From positions 22,148 through 86,147 of the forward strand of contig SKCR01031839.1 of assembly GCA_019454045.1 (NCBI GenBank): 64,000 nucleotides of DNA, in the 5' to 3' direction. The position numbers and the translations under genes were made by a program. Every line of letters begins with the position of its first letter. The stretch's first letter is position 1. Below the pieces are notes generated by a model, which did not search any database, had not been told where the DNA came from, and saw only the letters and a program-made list of their open reading frames with translations. Positions 21,725 to 33,589 of this stretch are shown here, piece after piece. This DNA is from Zanthoxylum bungeanum (taxonomy: Eukaryota > Streptophyta > Magnoliopsida > Sapindales > Rutaceae).

Positions 21725-24630
21725 GAGCAAGGCTCCAACTTCAAATATGTTTGTCATCAACATATTCTCTACTAGTATTAAAATTGGATTTTAGATACTG
21801 GAAGTGGTACATAAATATGTACTGGTGTGCAGAATCTGCTATGAGCAGGATACTGACTTCAGTTGAGATTAATCTGCGAATCGGAAACGAGACGAAAGTC
21901 GCTGTTTTAACCGTAGAAACCTAAGTTTAGGAACTACCCTTCGGGTGTGTACTTAAATTAGGAAACTGTTATAATGTAACTAGTTTGACTAGATACATTA
22001 TCTCTATATCAGGTTTTAACCCGTTGCGGGCATACCTTTATATTCTAGAACACTAAAGTGTTTCATTTTATAAAGATGATATTGAGATAAACACATTAGA
22101 TGTGAATAACAATATTTATATTTTGAATATAAATAAATCTCAAACATATGACATGACAAACAAATAGCTCAAACTGAGTAAATCAGTTGAGACTTATATG
22201 TGGCATTGTTGTCTGAGACACATTAAACAAGACTCGTATATCCAAACTTTTGAAGAGTGGATACTAGGACGGATTTGATTCTTTTCAAATGATGTCTACG
22301 AATCTAGTTTATTAGGCAAAATGCCTAAAACGCCTTTTACTTGGTAAAAGTGCAAATGACATCGATCTGTTAGCCCTTGTTCATAGTGACGTAAGTGGGC
22401 CCATATCTAGCTAGGCTAGAGGTGGATATGAATGTTTCGTGACCTTTACAGATGTGGCATCGCGTTATGGTTATGTGTTTCTTGTGAAACATGGATCAGA
22501 AACTTTTACAGTTTCGACACGAAGTAGACAAACAGATCGGCTAAAGTATTAAAACCGTCATGGTTAGACCATGATGAAAATACTTAAGCAATAAGTTTCT
22601 AATATACTTGAAAGAGTATAGTATTCTTTCAATAAGGACTCCTCCCGGAACACGTCAATTTGACGATGTGTCTGAACAGAGAAATCGAATTTTGTTGGAC
22701 ATGATAAGGTTAATCATGAGTCGCTCTGAGCTACCATTTCCTTCAACGGATACGCATAAACAGTGCAGAACTTATTTAGAATAAGGTTCCATAAAAATAT
22801 GTTTGACAGACTTCATATTAGATATGAACAGGAAAGAAACTGGGTTTTCACTTTCCTGGAGATTTGGGAATGCTAGGCATATGTTTGGATGATACCAAAC
22901 TAGAACCCAAATCGGATAAGTGCCTAATTGTTGGTTATCCTAGGGAAACCAAAAGTATAGTACTTATACAACTCACAAGAGAACAATGTAATTGTTGCTC
23001 GCCATGCGGTTTTCCTAAGAGGAATACCGATATGCAGTGGTAAGTGGGAGGAAAGTAAAACTCGATGAAAATCGGAGTAATACTGTTCCTGGCACCGATT
23101 CCTTAATGGAACACAAATAGTTCATCAATGATGAAACTATACCAATAATCTTCGAATACACAAGAACCGCGATAGTCGGAGAGAGTCAGAAAACAACCTG
23201 GGGTATGAGTTTCTGATCTCACCTCATTAAGATGTCAATCGTATTGAGAAATACGAACTGACTACGTATGAGGAAGTGATACAAGGTATCGACTCCCTAT
23301 TATGGCAAAGTGCCATGATATCCGAAATGGATTCCATGTATACCAACTAAGTTTGGATACTAGTTGTTGTACCACAAGGCATTGTGCCCATTGGTACTAT
23401 ATAAGTCTTCAAGGAAGACATACATGAAAGGAAACACACCAACGTACTAAGCTGGGCTTGTAGCGAAAAGGTATCGTTATCGACATTATGTCGATTACGA
23501 CGAAACCTTTTATCTGTTGCCATTGTTAAATCCATTTGGATAATGCTTGCTGATGCTGCATGTTTCATTCATGAAATATGGCAGCTGAATGACAAAACCA
23601 CTTTCCTTAACGAAAACCTTTTGGAGGATGTTTACAACATCCTGACGATTTTGTCGTACCAAAACTAGCAAACAAGGTTTGCAGGTTATTCGATCCATGG
23701 ATGGATTGAAGCAAGCATAGTGTTCTTGGAACTGACGTTTTGATGTAATCATAATGGTGTGTGATTTAATTCAAAACGAATATGATTCTTGTGTATATAA
23801 GAGGGTTAGTGGGAGCGCACAGAAAGTGAGTGTCCTGTATAATAATGATGACATGTCATTTCTTGGAAATGATATTCCCATAATACAATCGGTGAAAGCT
23901 TAGCTTTCATGAAAATTCTCCGTAGAATTCTTGGGAGAAACAACCTTTATTCTAGGAATAAAGATCAACTGAGATAGATTTAAAGTTGTTAATACTCTCC
24001 GAGAACTCGTACATTGAAATAAATGTACGCGACATGTTGTCTCATATGCTTTGAGCATATGGAGTCACAATCAGGCCAATCCAAGTGATAGTCACTGGAT
24101 TGATGTTAAGAACATCCTTTAGTATCTTAGATGAACTAAGGATGCTGTCTTATACTATGGAGAATGAGAACTTGAAGTGACTGGGTTCACTACTACAAGT
24201 TTCCAAACCGATAAAAACGACTATAAGTCATAACAACGGTACTATAAAGTTTGAATAACGGAACAGTGAGCAGGAAATCTTCCATGCAAGATACTGTTAC
24301 CGAATAAACAACAAAAGTGGATTATTGCTGCAGCTGAGGCAACAATAGAAGCCTTTTGGATCGATAATAATCCTAATTAGATTAGGAGTAGTTCTGTTAG
24401 CAGCTGAGCTAGGCTACATCAGAGGCTAAAGAATTAATGGTCTCATCAACGATCCAGATATATACTTCGATATTCATCAGATTCGTTCGGATCATACATC
24501 GTGGCGATGTGATGATCGAATAAATCGCATCAGATGATAATCATGCAAATCCGCTGACGAAAAACCTCAGTAGAAATTGAGCGAACCGTACATAGTTCGG
24601 GTGTAGGACACTTGAGTGATTGGCTATGTG
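21725..24630 (+). pseudogene. Copia-3 pol, heavily decayed
   Basis: Order of recognisable fragments in shifting frames: protease active site WILDTGSGT at about 21785, directly followed by a stop; integrase start LLALVHSDVSGPIS at about 22365-22410; reverse transcriptase entry TYEEVIQGIDSLLWQSAM at about 23265-23320; RNase H around 24120-24360 (AAAEATIEAFWI type text after the second catalytic site); and the end DDNHANPLTKNLS at about 24530-24575. Stops or shifts occur every few dozen codons, so none of the enzymes can be made. The decay is far greater than the difference between its LTRs. Confidence 0.8.
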
Positions 24631-24643
24631 CCAAGTGGGAGAT
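24631..24643 (+). promoter_or_regulatory. Copia-3 polypurine tract
   Basis: CCAAGTGGGAGAT immediately before the 3' LTR; AAGTGGGAGA is the typical copia purine tract. Confidence 0.85.
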
Positions 24644-26641
24644 TGTTGGACAGTTATGACCCATAACATCACTATTTGTACAGATCATGGTGTTGTTGTA
24701 CAAATTAACTATGTGACATAGGAAATTGCTCTTCTATCATTTGTGATTAGATCACCAAGATGTATAAATGATAGAAGGTCCATATGATTATTTCCGGATT
24801 GATAAGATATGAGACAGTATCAATCCACGAATGTTTAATCATTAAATATCCATAGTCATAGTATTATCGAGATTGGACATCGATAATGCGGAATAGACTA
24901 GTATTACACTTGTGCGCGTTGTGAGGGTATAACGACATAGTTCTCATATATTTGGGTATTGGATACTCATGCAAGTGTAGTAGGAGGTTGTGTTTACCGA
25001 TGGTACGGAAACAGCTTCGCTCTGGATAGACCCCTCGGAATTCCATTGGTAGTATGACTATGTGTCTATGGAAGTCCGAATCAGGGTACGTATATTTGGT
25101 CTTAACCTGAGACTTGCACCGCTAATACTTGCGACAATCAATGTACTTTGGTTTTGATCGTCCAGGGCTTTAACACGTTCTGTGTACGCATCTTCTGGGT
25201 ATATTGAGAATCGTAGTGTATTGGGTGTGATGTTGAGATGGAATTATCACTCCAGTCATAGTGGAGATGATGATCACGTAGGATACGAAACTCGTTCTCT
25301 TATATGCTGCAGCTATCGGGATATTATGACTAGGTCATGTTTATCCGATTATAGAGACTAGTTACCAGAGATCCGATATGTGCTTCGTACGGGGCAGACA
25401 CATTTCCAGCCCCAGGCCTTGCACGTGACATCCGATACTAGATCGAAATACATAATACTACGTATACTACGCCTGATATAGATCATATATTCCTGTAAGG
25501 ATATTTCTGGAGAATTGGGTAGGCATGGCGCTTTGCTAGAAGCCAACCTTGTCTTGTAAATCGGTAAAAACGTAGTACTAGGTACTTACGTGTTCAGATA
25601 GTCCGACGACCGGATTTACTGCCAACATATCCGGGGATCTCATGGGTCGCTTTCCGAAGATTCACCGATAACGTATGACTCACACTTTATTAATCTGGGA
25701 TTAATTAGATGAGAGAGAAAATTAATCTGGGATTAATTACGGAGATATTTTATCCGGGATAAAATATTAATAAAAGAGAGAAAACGATTAATTTGGAATT
25801 AATCGATAAAATAATATATTCGATATATTATACGAAATTGGATTTCGACGCAGAATTGAAATTAGATTTTTATTCTGGCGAACGAGTTAATTTAAAATTA
25901 ATTCGTTAGCGATGTGAATAGTATTTTGCTATGCATAATTATTTAATTACGTCGCAACGGAAAATTCGTTAATTTGGAATTAGCGAACCCGAGCCCGTGA
26001 GTGTTTGCGGATGCACTCGCATTTCGAATTCAAGTGCGGCCCGCAAGTCACATCAAGCGTCAAATCACTACCCAATCGATTGATGTGATGTCTAGTCACT
26101 TTGAGTGATTTGATAACTTGTCATGAGTGATGTGAATAGTTGATGGAAGTGGTTGTGGCTTTATTGCTTTGACTTTTTGAAAGTTGAAATATGCTATATG
26201 TTTAATTGATTTTTGAAATCAATTAACAATACACACAACACATTTTCTCTCTTCTCTTTTCTCTCCTACACGCCCAAGGGGCTGTTTTTCTTCTCATAAA
26301 TTCACTGCGTTGCCGAGAATGAAGAGGAAGAAATTAGGGAATTTTTCGGCAAAATTTCCGGAGTGCTAGCACGCTTTAGGAGTATTGCAAAGGTGATAGG
26401 GAACCGCACCCATGAGCATGGAATCACATCACAATGCTTGGAGCTTGTAAGATCATCCATGGCCGAATTTCTTGGAGCTCAAAAACTGCCACTGCCGAGA
26501 GCACCTTGGAGGAGAGCTTGAAGTTTTTGTGTTCGTCGCATCGCTCAACCGATCATTGTAAGTATTCCGCAACTTCTTTGAGTATTCGCACATGAGTTTC
26601 ATTGCTTGATTTGATCCCGGTTAGACCGTAGAAACCCAACA
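24644..26641 (+). repeat. Copia-3 3' LTR (1998 bp)
   Basis: Same length as the 5' LTR and bounded by the purine tract and the AAAAC duplication. Includes a second copy of the palindrome series. Confidence 0.94.
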
Positions 26642-26754
26642 AAAACTCTACAGTGTTTGTTTTGAATTGTACAAAGTTTCAGTGGTCACTTTTGAACCTA
26701 GATCTTGTAATCTCCAGTCAGCTAGGTTGGGTTTCCACATTGACAATTCTTAAT

Positions 26755-27666
26755 TTATGGGCTTCAAGTTCATTCCCCTCGATGACTTCTCGACTTGCTC
26801 TCTTGGTAAACCTTTAGTAAGTTCCGCTAGGTTTTCCTTCGATTTGACATAATCTATCGAAATTATGCTACTTGAGAGCAGTTGTTGTTTGGTATTATGT
26901 CTGCGACATATGTATCGAGACTTACCATTATACATTGTAGTTTGGGTTCTCCTAATAGCCGATTGACTATCACAATGTATACTTATCACTGGCACTAGTT
27001 TGGGCCAATTTGGAATATCCTCTAGGAAATTTAGAAGCAATTCCGCTTCTTCTGTTGTTTTGTCTAATGCTATGAATTTTGATTCCATAGTAGACCGAAC
27101 AATACATGTTTTCCTCGAAGATTTCCATTACACGGCTGCACCATCAAGTGTGAAAATAAATTCACTCGTAGATTTGGAATCCACTGTATCAGATATCCAG
27201 TTAGCATCATTGTATCCCTCTAAAACAGTAGGATATCTCGTATAATGCAGACCATATTTTGAAGTTTCTCTCAGATACCTCAAAACTCTTACTATGGCTT
27301 TCCAGTGGTTATGTCCTGGATTGCTCGTATATCTGCTAAGCCTGTTTACAGCTTGAGCGATATCAGGTCGTGTGTAATTTGTGAGATACATCAGACTTCC
27401 GATGATTCTCGAATACTCTAATTGCGATACGCTTGAGCCAATATTCTTTGATAAATGAAGAGTTAGGTCTACAAGAGTTCTAGCCACATTTAGATCTCCT
27501 TTATTATATTTCTCAAGTATCTTCTCAACATAATGAGTCTGAGATAATATATACCATTCTGATGTTCTGGAAATCTTAATTCCTAAGATCACATCAGCTA
27601 CTTTTAAGTCTTTCATATCAAATTTGCTGGTCAATAATTTCTTGGTAGACTGAATCATCTCATGAT
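26755..27666 (-). pseudogene. Copia-2 RT C-terminal part and RNase H
   Basis: Minus-strand translation gives the RT end ([20 protein letters not shown]), connection ([20 protein letters not shown]), [19 protein letters not shown] and [16 protein letters not shown]. The RNase H box is ESKFIALDKTTEEAELL (one Lys where Copia-1 has Glu) and the end ENLAELTKGLPREQVEK. A frame break lies at about 27110 between the two open parts. The first part runs straight into the hAT insertion at 27667; the MESEPNRRG text at the start of the open frame is hAT sequence, not pol. Confidence 0.88.
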
Positions 27667-27689
27667 TAAACCCGGCCGGAGATCCGATT

Positions 27690-27780
27690 CCACGTCGATT
27701 CGGTTCCGATTCCACACTAAATGTGGAACCGAAACCGGAACCGTAACCGAACCGTTCGGTTCCGGTTCCGGTTCCATTCA
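27690..27780. repeat. hAT left subterminal GGAACCG cluster
   Basis: Repeated GGAACCG, CGGTTCC and CCGAACCGTTCGG words, in both orientations. Similar clusters lie at 30260-30378 at the other end. In hAT elements subterminal repeats of this kind bind the transposase. Confidence 0.75.
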
Positions 27781-28071
27781 GTTTTTTTACTTTATTGAAA
27801 ATAAAAAATTGAGATTGATAAATTAATATAATTTAAAATTATGAATTTGAATTTATATAATAAACTTACATTACATAATTACATTAAATTACAAATAAAA
27901 TTCTTATATAAAAAAATTAAAAAAAAATTATTAAATTAAAGAGCTTGAACTTAAATTTTTAAAAACTTAAGTTGCCTACGTATCCTCCAGGGGTGAGAGG
28001 AATCAAAGCTCACGTAGTTCCATTATATTTTAAAGATATTTCCTCATTGTAATTTTATAATTATTTAATTA

Positions 28072-29854
28072 TCAATCATCATCAATGCCTGTTGATCCTT
28101 CAGCTCCAGTTCCGCTGGCACTTGCAGATGCATTATCGAACAAGTCTTCAAATTCATCAAGGGCATATTCTTTTTGCCTCAGATCAGCTCGGGTCCAATC
28201 ATCCACACATGCTGTTGCTTCTAGAGTGCTTGGATGTAATGAAGACCGTATGACTTCCAATATATTGCCTCTCATGCTGAAGGCTTGCTCTACCGCAATG
28301 GTGGAAACAGGTGCTGCCAGTATCTCTTTAGCAATAATTGACAATACAGGGTATATATTTTGATGTCGGTTCCGCCATTCAAGGATTATAAAATTTTTAC
28401 TAACTAAACTTTCAGTTGAAAACTCAAAATTTGTAGATAAATAATTATCTAATTCCAGGTTATTAGTCGTGTTATCCCTATGTTTTTTATTTCGTTGTAA
28501 TAACCAACGATCACCTGCGCTAATTCTTGATTGCACTACGGTCGTTTCACTACTACTAGATTGTCCTACTGATTGCAAGTTATATCTTCTAACATAATTA
28601 TTAAATAACTCTATTAAATCAATTTTTATTTTAGCTATTATTCTCGTAATATCAATTTCATCTGATATTCCTAAATATCCATAGTAAGCGGGTAAAACAC
28701 TATTCAAACCTTCTAATTTAAATTTAGGATAAAAAACAGCGGCAATAAGATAAAGTAAAGGAATGTCTCTAAAATAATGCAACCATTTTCGTTTCATAAT
28801 ATTAATAGCTTCAAACAAAACAATATCATTAGGATCACGACTATCAACATGCTCATCGAGAGTACCAACAATATTCAAAATTTCAAGAATAAATAAATGT
28901 GTTGTAGGATAATAAACTCCGCTAAAAAATTTTGTAGCATCATTAAAAACTTTTAAAATCTCTAAAATTTTATTACAAATTTCCCATTGACTAGGAAAAA
29001 GTGTGATATGTTGAACATGTTGAGAAAAAAACTACATAATGCATCTTTGTATTACAAAGTTTGACATAAAAGAAAATAAGTTGAATTCCAACGTGTTGGA
29101 ACATCTCGTGAAAATTTTATCGGTTTAATACCATTAAATTTACAAAACTTGGCCCATTCTCTCCTAACTTGAGAATATGACAAAATACAATTAAGTGCTT
29201 TCTTAATAGGATCAATGAAATGTGATAATTTTTCCAAACCATCTTTAACACATAAATTAAGGACATGACATGTGCAACGAACATGAAAAATCGACCCCCT
29301 AAATTTGGTTCACATATTTATATTAAATCTGTGATTGATGCAGTATTTGCAGATGCATTATCAAATCTAACTGTTAAAATTTTACCTAATAAATCATATT
29401 CATCAAAAATTACTTTCATCATTCTATAAATATTTTGTGCAGTATGTTGTTCATCAAAAACTCTAAATGCAATAAGTCGTTTTTGCATGTTCCATGATGC
29501 ATCAATCCAATGACAAGTCACACCCATGTATGAGTGTGTTCGCCAATGATCGCTCCAAATATCAGAACAAATAGATAGATACCATTTAATATCTCTAAAT
29601 ATTTCATTTAAAATAATTTTACCATCTTTGTATAATTTAAAATTTTGACGTTTTGTTGTATTTTTAGTCATTCTACATGCATCATGATTTAAAACATTTT
29701 GAACGTAATTAGTAAAAGTAATTTTTTTACCAAAACTTAAATAAAGATGTGTCGTACAAGTTAATTTAGCAAATTCTTCTCTATTTTTAGCATCAGAATA
29801 TTTAAATAAATCTAAAACACTCGTACCTCTACTAGATGATGCGTACCTGGCCAT
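28072..29854 (-). pseudogene. hAT transposase (RICESLEEPER-like), broken
   Basis: Reading right to left: a 178-codon part (29854-29318) with the text ASSSRGTSVLDLF, then WYLSICSDIWSDHW and the catalytic-core region ending LTVRFDNASANTASI, where the Asp of the RNase H-like fold is expected. A frame break follows, then HFIDPIKKALNCILSYSQVR with RDVPTRWNSTYFLL (stop at about 29050). The last 268-codon part (28878-28072) ends with the hAT dimerisation domain (PVLSIIAKEILAAPVSTIAV, EQAFSMRGNILEVIRSSLHP). The frame can be followed upstream of that Met to about 29036. An N-terminal BED zinc finger is not visible; sequence upstream of 29854 retains only its distal linker. Not functional. Confidence 0.88.
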
Positions 29855-30259
29855 TTGAGTTTGCGTCGTATCAAGTCCAAGTTCAACCGCATGAATTTTG
29901 AAAACATTTGAGGAACGAGACTTAACTTCTCTTCTCCGTGAACCGATACTAGGGCCACTCTATTTTTAGTCACTCAGATGAGCTTGACATTTGTTGTCTA
30001 AGAAATTTTAAAGAATTAGAAAATTGAGAATGAGAGAATTATAGGATTTGAGAGAATTGAGAATTGAGAAATTGGTGTGTTGAAATAATGAAAAATGACC
30101 CATATTTATACATTTTTAGAATATTTTTGTGATACCTAAAATACCCATAAAATTAACCGTTTTATTACTTATATTATGGGTAATTTGGGAATTCCCCAAA
30201 TGGCTCCATGCCCCACCCAGCCGTTGGGCTGGCCCCCAACGGCTAGTAAACGTTGGGGG

Positions 30260-30378
30260 TTGGAACCGTTGGAATCGAACGGTTCCAGCGGTTCCAACCA
30301 GTTCGGTTAGGGTAGAAACCCTAACCGAACCAGTCAGGGTCCGGTTTCGGTTCGGTTTCGGTTTGCAACCGGAACCTT
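30260..30378. repeat. hAT right subterminal GGAACCG/AACCGAAC cluster
   Basis: Contains CGTTGG, GGAACCG, CGGTTCC and AACCGAACC words, several overlapping and in both directions, close to the right terminal inverted repeat. Confidence 0.7.
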
Positions 30379-30397
30379 GGCTGGGTCTACTCATGAT

Positions 30398-30993
30398 TAC
30401 TACCAATTATTAGCATATCGTCTACGTAGAGACACACAATCACATGTCCTTTTTGAGTTGATTTGGTATATACACACTTATCACACTCATTGATTTTGAA
30501 CCCACTTGACAACATTTCTTTGTCAATTTTTCATGTCATTGTTTAGGTGCTTATTTTAATCTGTATAAGGATTTTACAAGTTTGCACACTTTCTGTTCTT
30601 GTCTAGGAACATTAAAACCTTTTAGTTGTTCCATGTAAATCTGTTCATCTAGTTCACTATTTAAAAATACCGTCTTTACATCCATTTGATGTATTTCAAG
30701 ACCAAATATAGATGTTATGACTATGAGCATTCTTATTGACACGATACGAGTCACTGGTGAATAGGTATCAAAGTAATCAATGCTTTTTTTTGTCTATAAC
30801 CTTTTATGACAAGTTTTGCATTGTACTTATCTATTGATCCATCCGGTTTCATCTTCCGTTTGGATATCCATTTGTAGCCCAATGGCTTACAACCTAGAGT
30901 AAGATCAACCAACTCCCAAGTATAGTTTTGTATGGTGAAATCAATCTCACTATTGGTAGCCTCTTTCCACAAAGGTGCCTCCAACGAAGACAT
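30398..30993 (-). pseudogene. Copia-2 RT N-terminal part
   Basis: Begins MSSLEAPLWKEATNSEIDFT at 30993 and contains CKPLGYKWISKRKMKPDGSI, KLVIKGYRQK, then after a one-base shift near 30750 VKTVFLNSELDEQIYMEQ and KVCKLVKSLYRLK. The catalytic YVDDMLIIG box lies directly right of the hAT element (about 30405-30430). The one-base shift is inside a run of T and the two parts are otherwise continuous. Confidence 0.88.
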
Positions 30994-30996
30994 TGT

Positions 30997-31577
30997 TTAT
31001 TTATAGCTTTGAGGCTCATTTTCTAACAAGTATGTCAGAAAATCGAGTCCAAATGACTTAGACGTTCTAGCTATTTTGCTACGTCTATGTTCAATTTTCT
31101 CAACATTTTCATGTTGATCCGATTCTTGGTCAACCTGATCAATGCCTTTGACCGTATCAACAGTTCTTTTGAGAGACTTTGTTATTTGTCTTTCCTTACA
31201 AGGAAATGTCTCTTCAATGAATGTCGTATTCCTTGACTTGATTATCATATTTGGATTGATGTCAGAAATTTATGACTTATGTACCAAGAATCGATACGCA
31301 CTATTATTGTGAGCATATCCAATGAATATACAATCAACAGTCTTGGGGGTCATATCCTAACCTTCTTAGGTTTATGAACCATCACTTTGGTGAGACACCC
31401 CCACACTTTCAGGTATTTATAGGAAGGTACGTGACATTTCCACAATTCATATGGTGTTGTCCAATCTTCTATGATATAGCTTGTTCAGAACGTAGTTGGC
31501 GGAAAGCAAGGCTTCCCCCCACAAGTTTCGGGTAAACCAGAGCTTGTCAACATGGCATTCATCATTTCCTTCAACGC
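30997..31577 (-). pseudogene. Copia-2 integrase C-terminal part and linker
   Basis: Text matches Copia-1 1440-2035: LISSG/LWGEAL type integrase tail, then the loop between integrase and RT, ending at 31248-30997 with IIKSRNTTFIEETFPCKERQ and the HRRSKIARTSKSFGLDFLTY segment. Several shifts occur between 31250 and 31570. Confidence 0.75.
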
Positions 31578-32033
31578 TCAGTTTTTGCGCTCATCAATCT
31601 CGTTTTGTTGAGGCGAATTAGGAGCAGTAGTTTCGTGAATAATTCCATGAGTGGAATAATATTCACCAAATGATAACACATATTCACCTCCTCTATCACT
31701 CCCGATTCTTTTGATTTTCTTACTAATTTGATTTTCAACTTCATTCTTATAGTGTATAAAGCTCTCAATAGCTCCATCGTTTCTCCTCAGCAAATACACA
31801 TAATAGAATCTTGTGTTATCATCGATAAAAGTGACAAAGTACTTTTTACCGCCTCTTGTTTCCACAATATTCATATCACACACATCAGAGTGTACAAGTT
31901 CCAAGGGTTCAGAACTTCGTTCAATGGAATGAAATGATGCTCTATGCATTTTTGCTTCAACACATGCCTCACATTTATGTTGGTTATCAATTGTAAATTT
32001 AGGTATAAGGTCCATGTTAATTATTTTATGCAT
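31578..32033 (-). pseudogene. Copia-2 integrase core and zinc-finger region
   Basis: 151 codons open. Starts in the GAG-pre-integrase/zinc region (HKCEACVEAKMHRASFHS, with CxxC), then the catalytic core: Asp in LELVHSDVCD, Asp in IGSDRGGEY, and the Glu-containing end NEIDERKN. The family consensus there is NGIAERKN, so residues near the Glu have changed. Integrase inserts the cDNA into the genome. The upstream join to protease is broken. Confidence 0.88.
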
Positions 32034-32170
32034 TGTATCATAATTAACATGTCATAATCTCTCATGTCATACATTTTGTGACTCAATAATATAAGCGGAA
32101 GATGTAGCTTTATTATTAGCACTTTATTGATTGACAATCATTACATTGAAAAAAGGTCATCAGTGAGGTA

Positions 32171-32533
32171 TCATTTTCCTACATAGACATCATTTTTAGT
32201 CAATACAAATTTATCAGAAATAAATACAAGCTTGAAACCATTCTTGCTAAGGAGTGAACCCGAAACCAAGTTCTTCCGAATATCAGGAACATGCAAAACA
32301 TTCTTCAATGTAAGCTCTTTCCCAGATGTCATCTTCATAACCATTGTGCATTGTCCAACCACTCTAGAGGCAGAAGAGTTTCCCATTGTCAGATGATCGC
32401 TACCATCGACCTTCTGATATGAGGAAAACATCTTGCTCTCAGCACAGATATGACGAGTAGCTCCAGTGTCTACCCACAATTCTCTCGGATTTCTAACGAA
32501 GTTGGCTTCTGTTACAACTGTTGAGAGGTTCAT
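32171..32533 (-). pseudogene. Copia-2 protease and GAG-pre-integrase
   Basis: 120 codons. The aspartic protease active site is in [13 protein letters not shown], where copia consensus is W-x-D-[ST]-G. It is followed by the region [17 protein letters not shown] and the GAG-pre-integrase start ([20 protein letters not shown]). A stop just upstream separates it from gag and a stop downstream from integrase. Confidence 0.85.
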
Positions 32534-32539
32534 CTATGA

Positions 32540-33361
32540 TATCTCACCAATTAGTTGCTCATTCTTAGTGACATGGGCCACATTTTTCTTTTTCTTGCCT
32601 TTGTCATGAGACTTCTTGTTTCTAAAGTCCTTTGCCATGTGACCATTTTTTCAAAAGATGTAGTACTTCCCCTTGAACTTCTTGTTTGCTTGGGAAGAAT
32701 CAGCTCCACTTTTCTTCCTCTTTTTGTTACCCTTTCCACCATCGACGATGTTGGTCTTAGACTCCATAGTATTGTAGCTGGCATTCTCGGACTTCCTGTT
32801 GTCCTCTTCGATCCTCAATCGAACTGTAAGGTATTCAAGACTCATCTGCTTCTTTGTGTGTTTCAGATAGCTCTCGAAGTCCTTCCATGATGGAGGCAAC
32901 TTTTCAATGATTGTGGCAACTTGAAACGTCTCGCATAGTTTCATTCCCTCATTCAATATTTCATGAATGATTAACTGTAGTTCGCCCAACTGAGACATTA
33001 CCGTCTTTGAATCTACCATATTGTAATCCATGAACCTACCTACGATAAATTTCTTCTGTCCGATATCTTCGGTTTTGTATCTCTTCTCGAGCCTTGGTAC
33101 GCATTGTACATGGTATTTTCAAGTTCTCCCAATAGGTAATTCTTGCACAAGAAGTTGTATGACGACCATGTCTCTTCTCGCAGTTGCTTAGCTGTTTTCG
33201 TTTCTCCCTCCACGTGACTGAAGGATCTTTGAGGTACTTAGCCAACAGCAGAATTGTCAGGTATAACAACATTTTGCTCTGCCATTGTTTAAAGTTTGCT
33301 CCACCAAATTTTTTGGTTTTTCTCCATGAGCGACCGGTACTGCAATATTTCCGCTAGCCAT
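32540..33361 (-). pseudogene. Copia-2 gag (UBN2 type), broken
   Basis: Starts MASGNIAVPVAHGEKPKNLV at about 33361. Frames shift around 33270 and 33040. The central part (33031-32651) is the UBN2/gag domain (QLGELQLIIHEILNEGMKLC, ATIIEKLPPSWKDFESYL, LEYLTVRLRIEEDNRK), followed by a lysine-rich stretch and a nucleocapsid-type knuckle in which the first cysteines appear replaced (KYYIF then a stop, then GHMAKDF). Gag would form the particle around the RNA. Confidence 0.82.
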
Positions 33362-33572
33362 GTGTAACTGAAAAAACCAATAGTAGTCAATAAGTCTACA
33401 AAAGATAAATTACACAACGATCAAACGTATTCCACTCGTTATTAGATTGGACAGTAGTATCAAATAACACAAGTCCTTGAATTTACGACTAAGATTTCTT
33501 ATGATAAATGAATAAGGAATATTCCCAGAGGATGAGGGGGGGTCCGAAGTAACCACTTAAATCTCTGCCCAC

Positions 33573-33589
33573 TTAGGCTCTTATCGCCT
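33573..33589 (-). promoter_or_regulatory. Degenerate Copia-2 primer binding site
   Basis: On the minus strand GGCGATAAGAGCC stands directly after TATCAACA, close to the consensus TGGTATCAGAGCC. This sets the inner LTR end at 33590. Confidence 0.6.

Larger units (their letters stand above)
16722..26641 (+). mobile_element. Copia-3: full-length copia element nested in Copia-2
   Basis: Two LTRs of 1998 bp each start TGTTGGACAGTTATGACC and end AACCCAACA. The perfect 5-bp duplication AAAAC is at 16717-16721 and 26642-26646. The interior (about 5.9 kb) has a perfect copia primer site and recognisable but extremely decayed gag-pol. A related solo LTR lies at 38780-40840 on the other strand. In the first 250 bases of the two LTRs I count about 11 differences, so the insertion is moderately recent compared with the state of its interior. 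Confidence 0.95.
27667..30389 (-). mobile_element. hAT DNA transposon inserted in Copia-2
   Basis: Perfect 8-bp target duplication CTCATGAT at 27659-27666 and 30390-30397, the length typical of hAT. Terminal inverted repeats are short and imperfect: TAAACCCGGCC at the left and TAGACCCAGCC (complement) at the right. Both ends carry clusters of GGAACCG/CGGTTCC words. The gene inside is on the minus strand and broken. Removing the element with one duplication rejoins Copia-2 reverse transcriptase. Confidence 0.93.
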
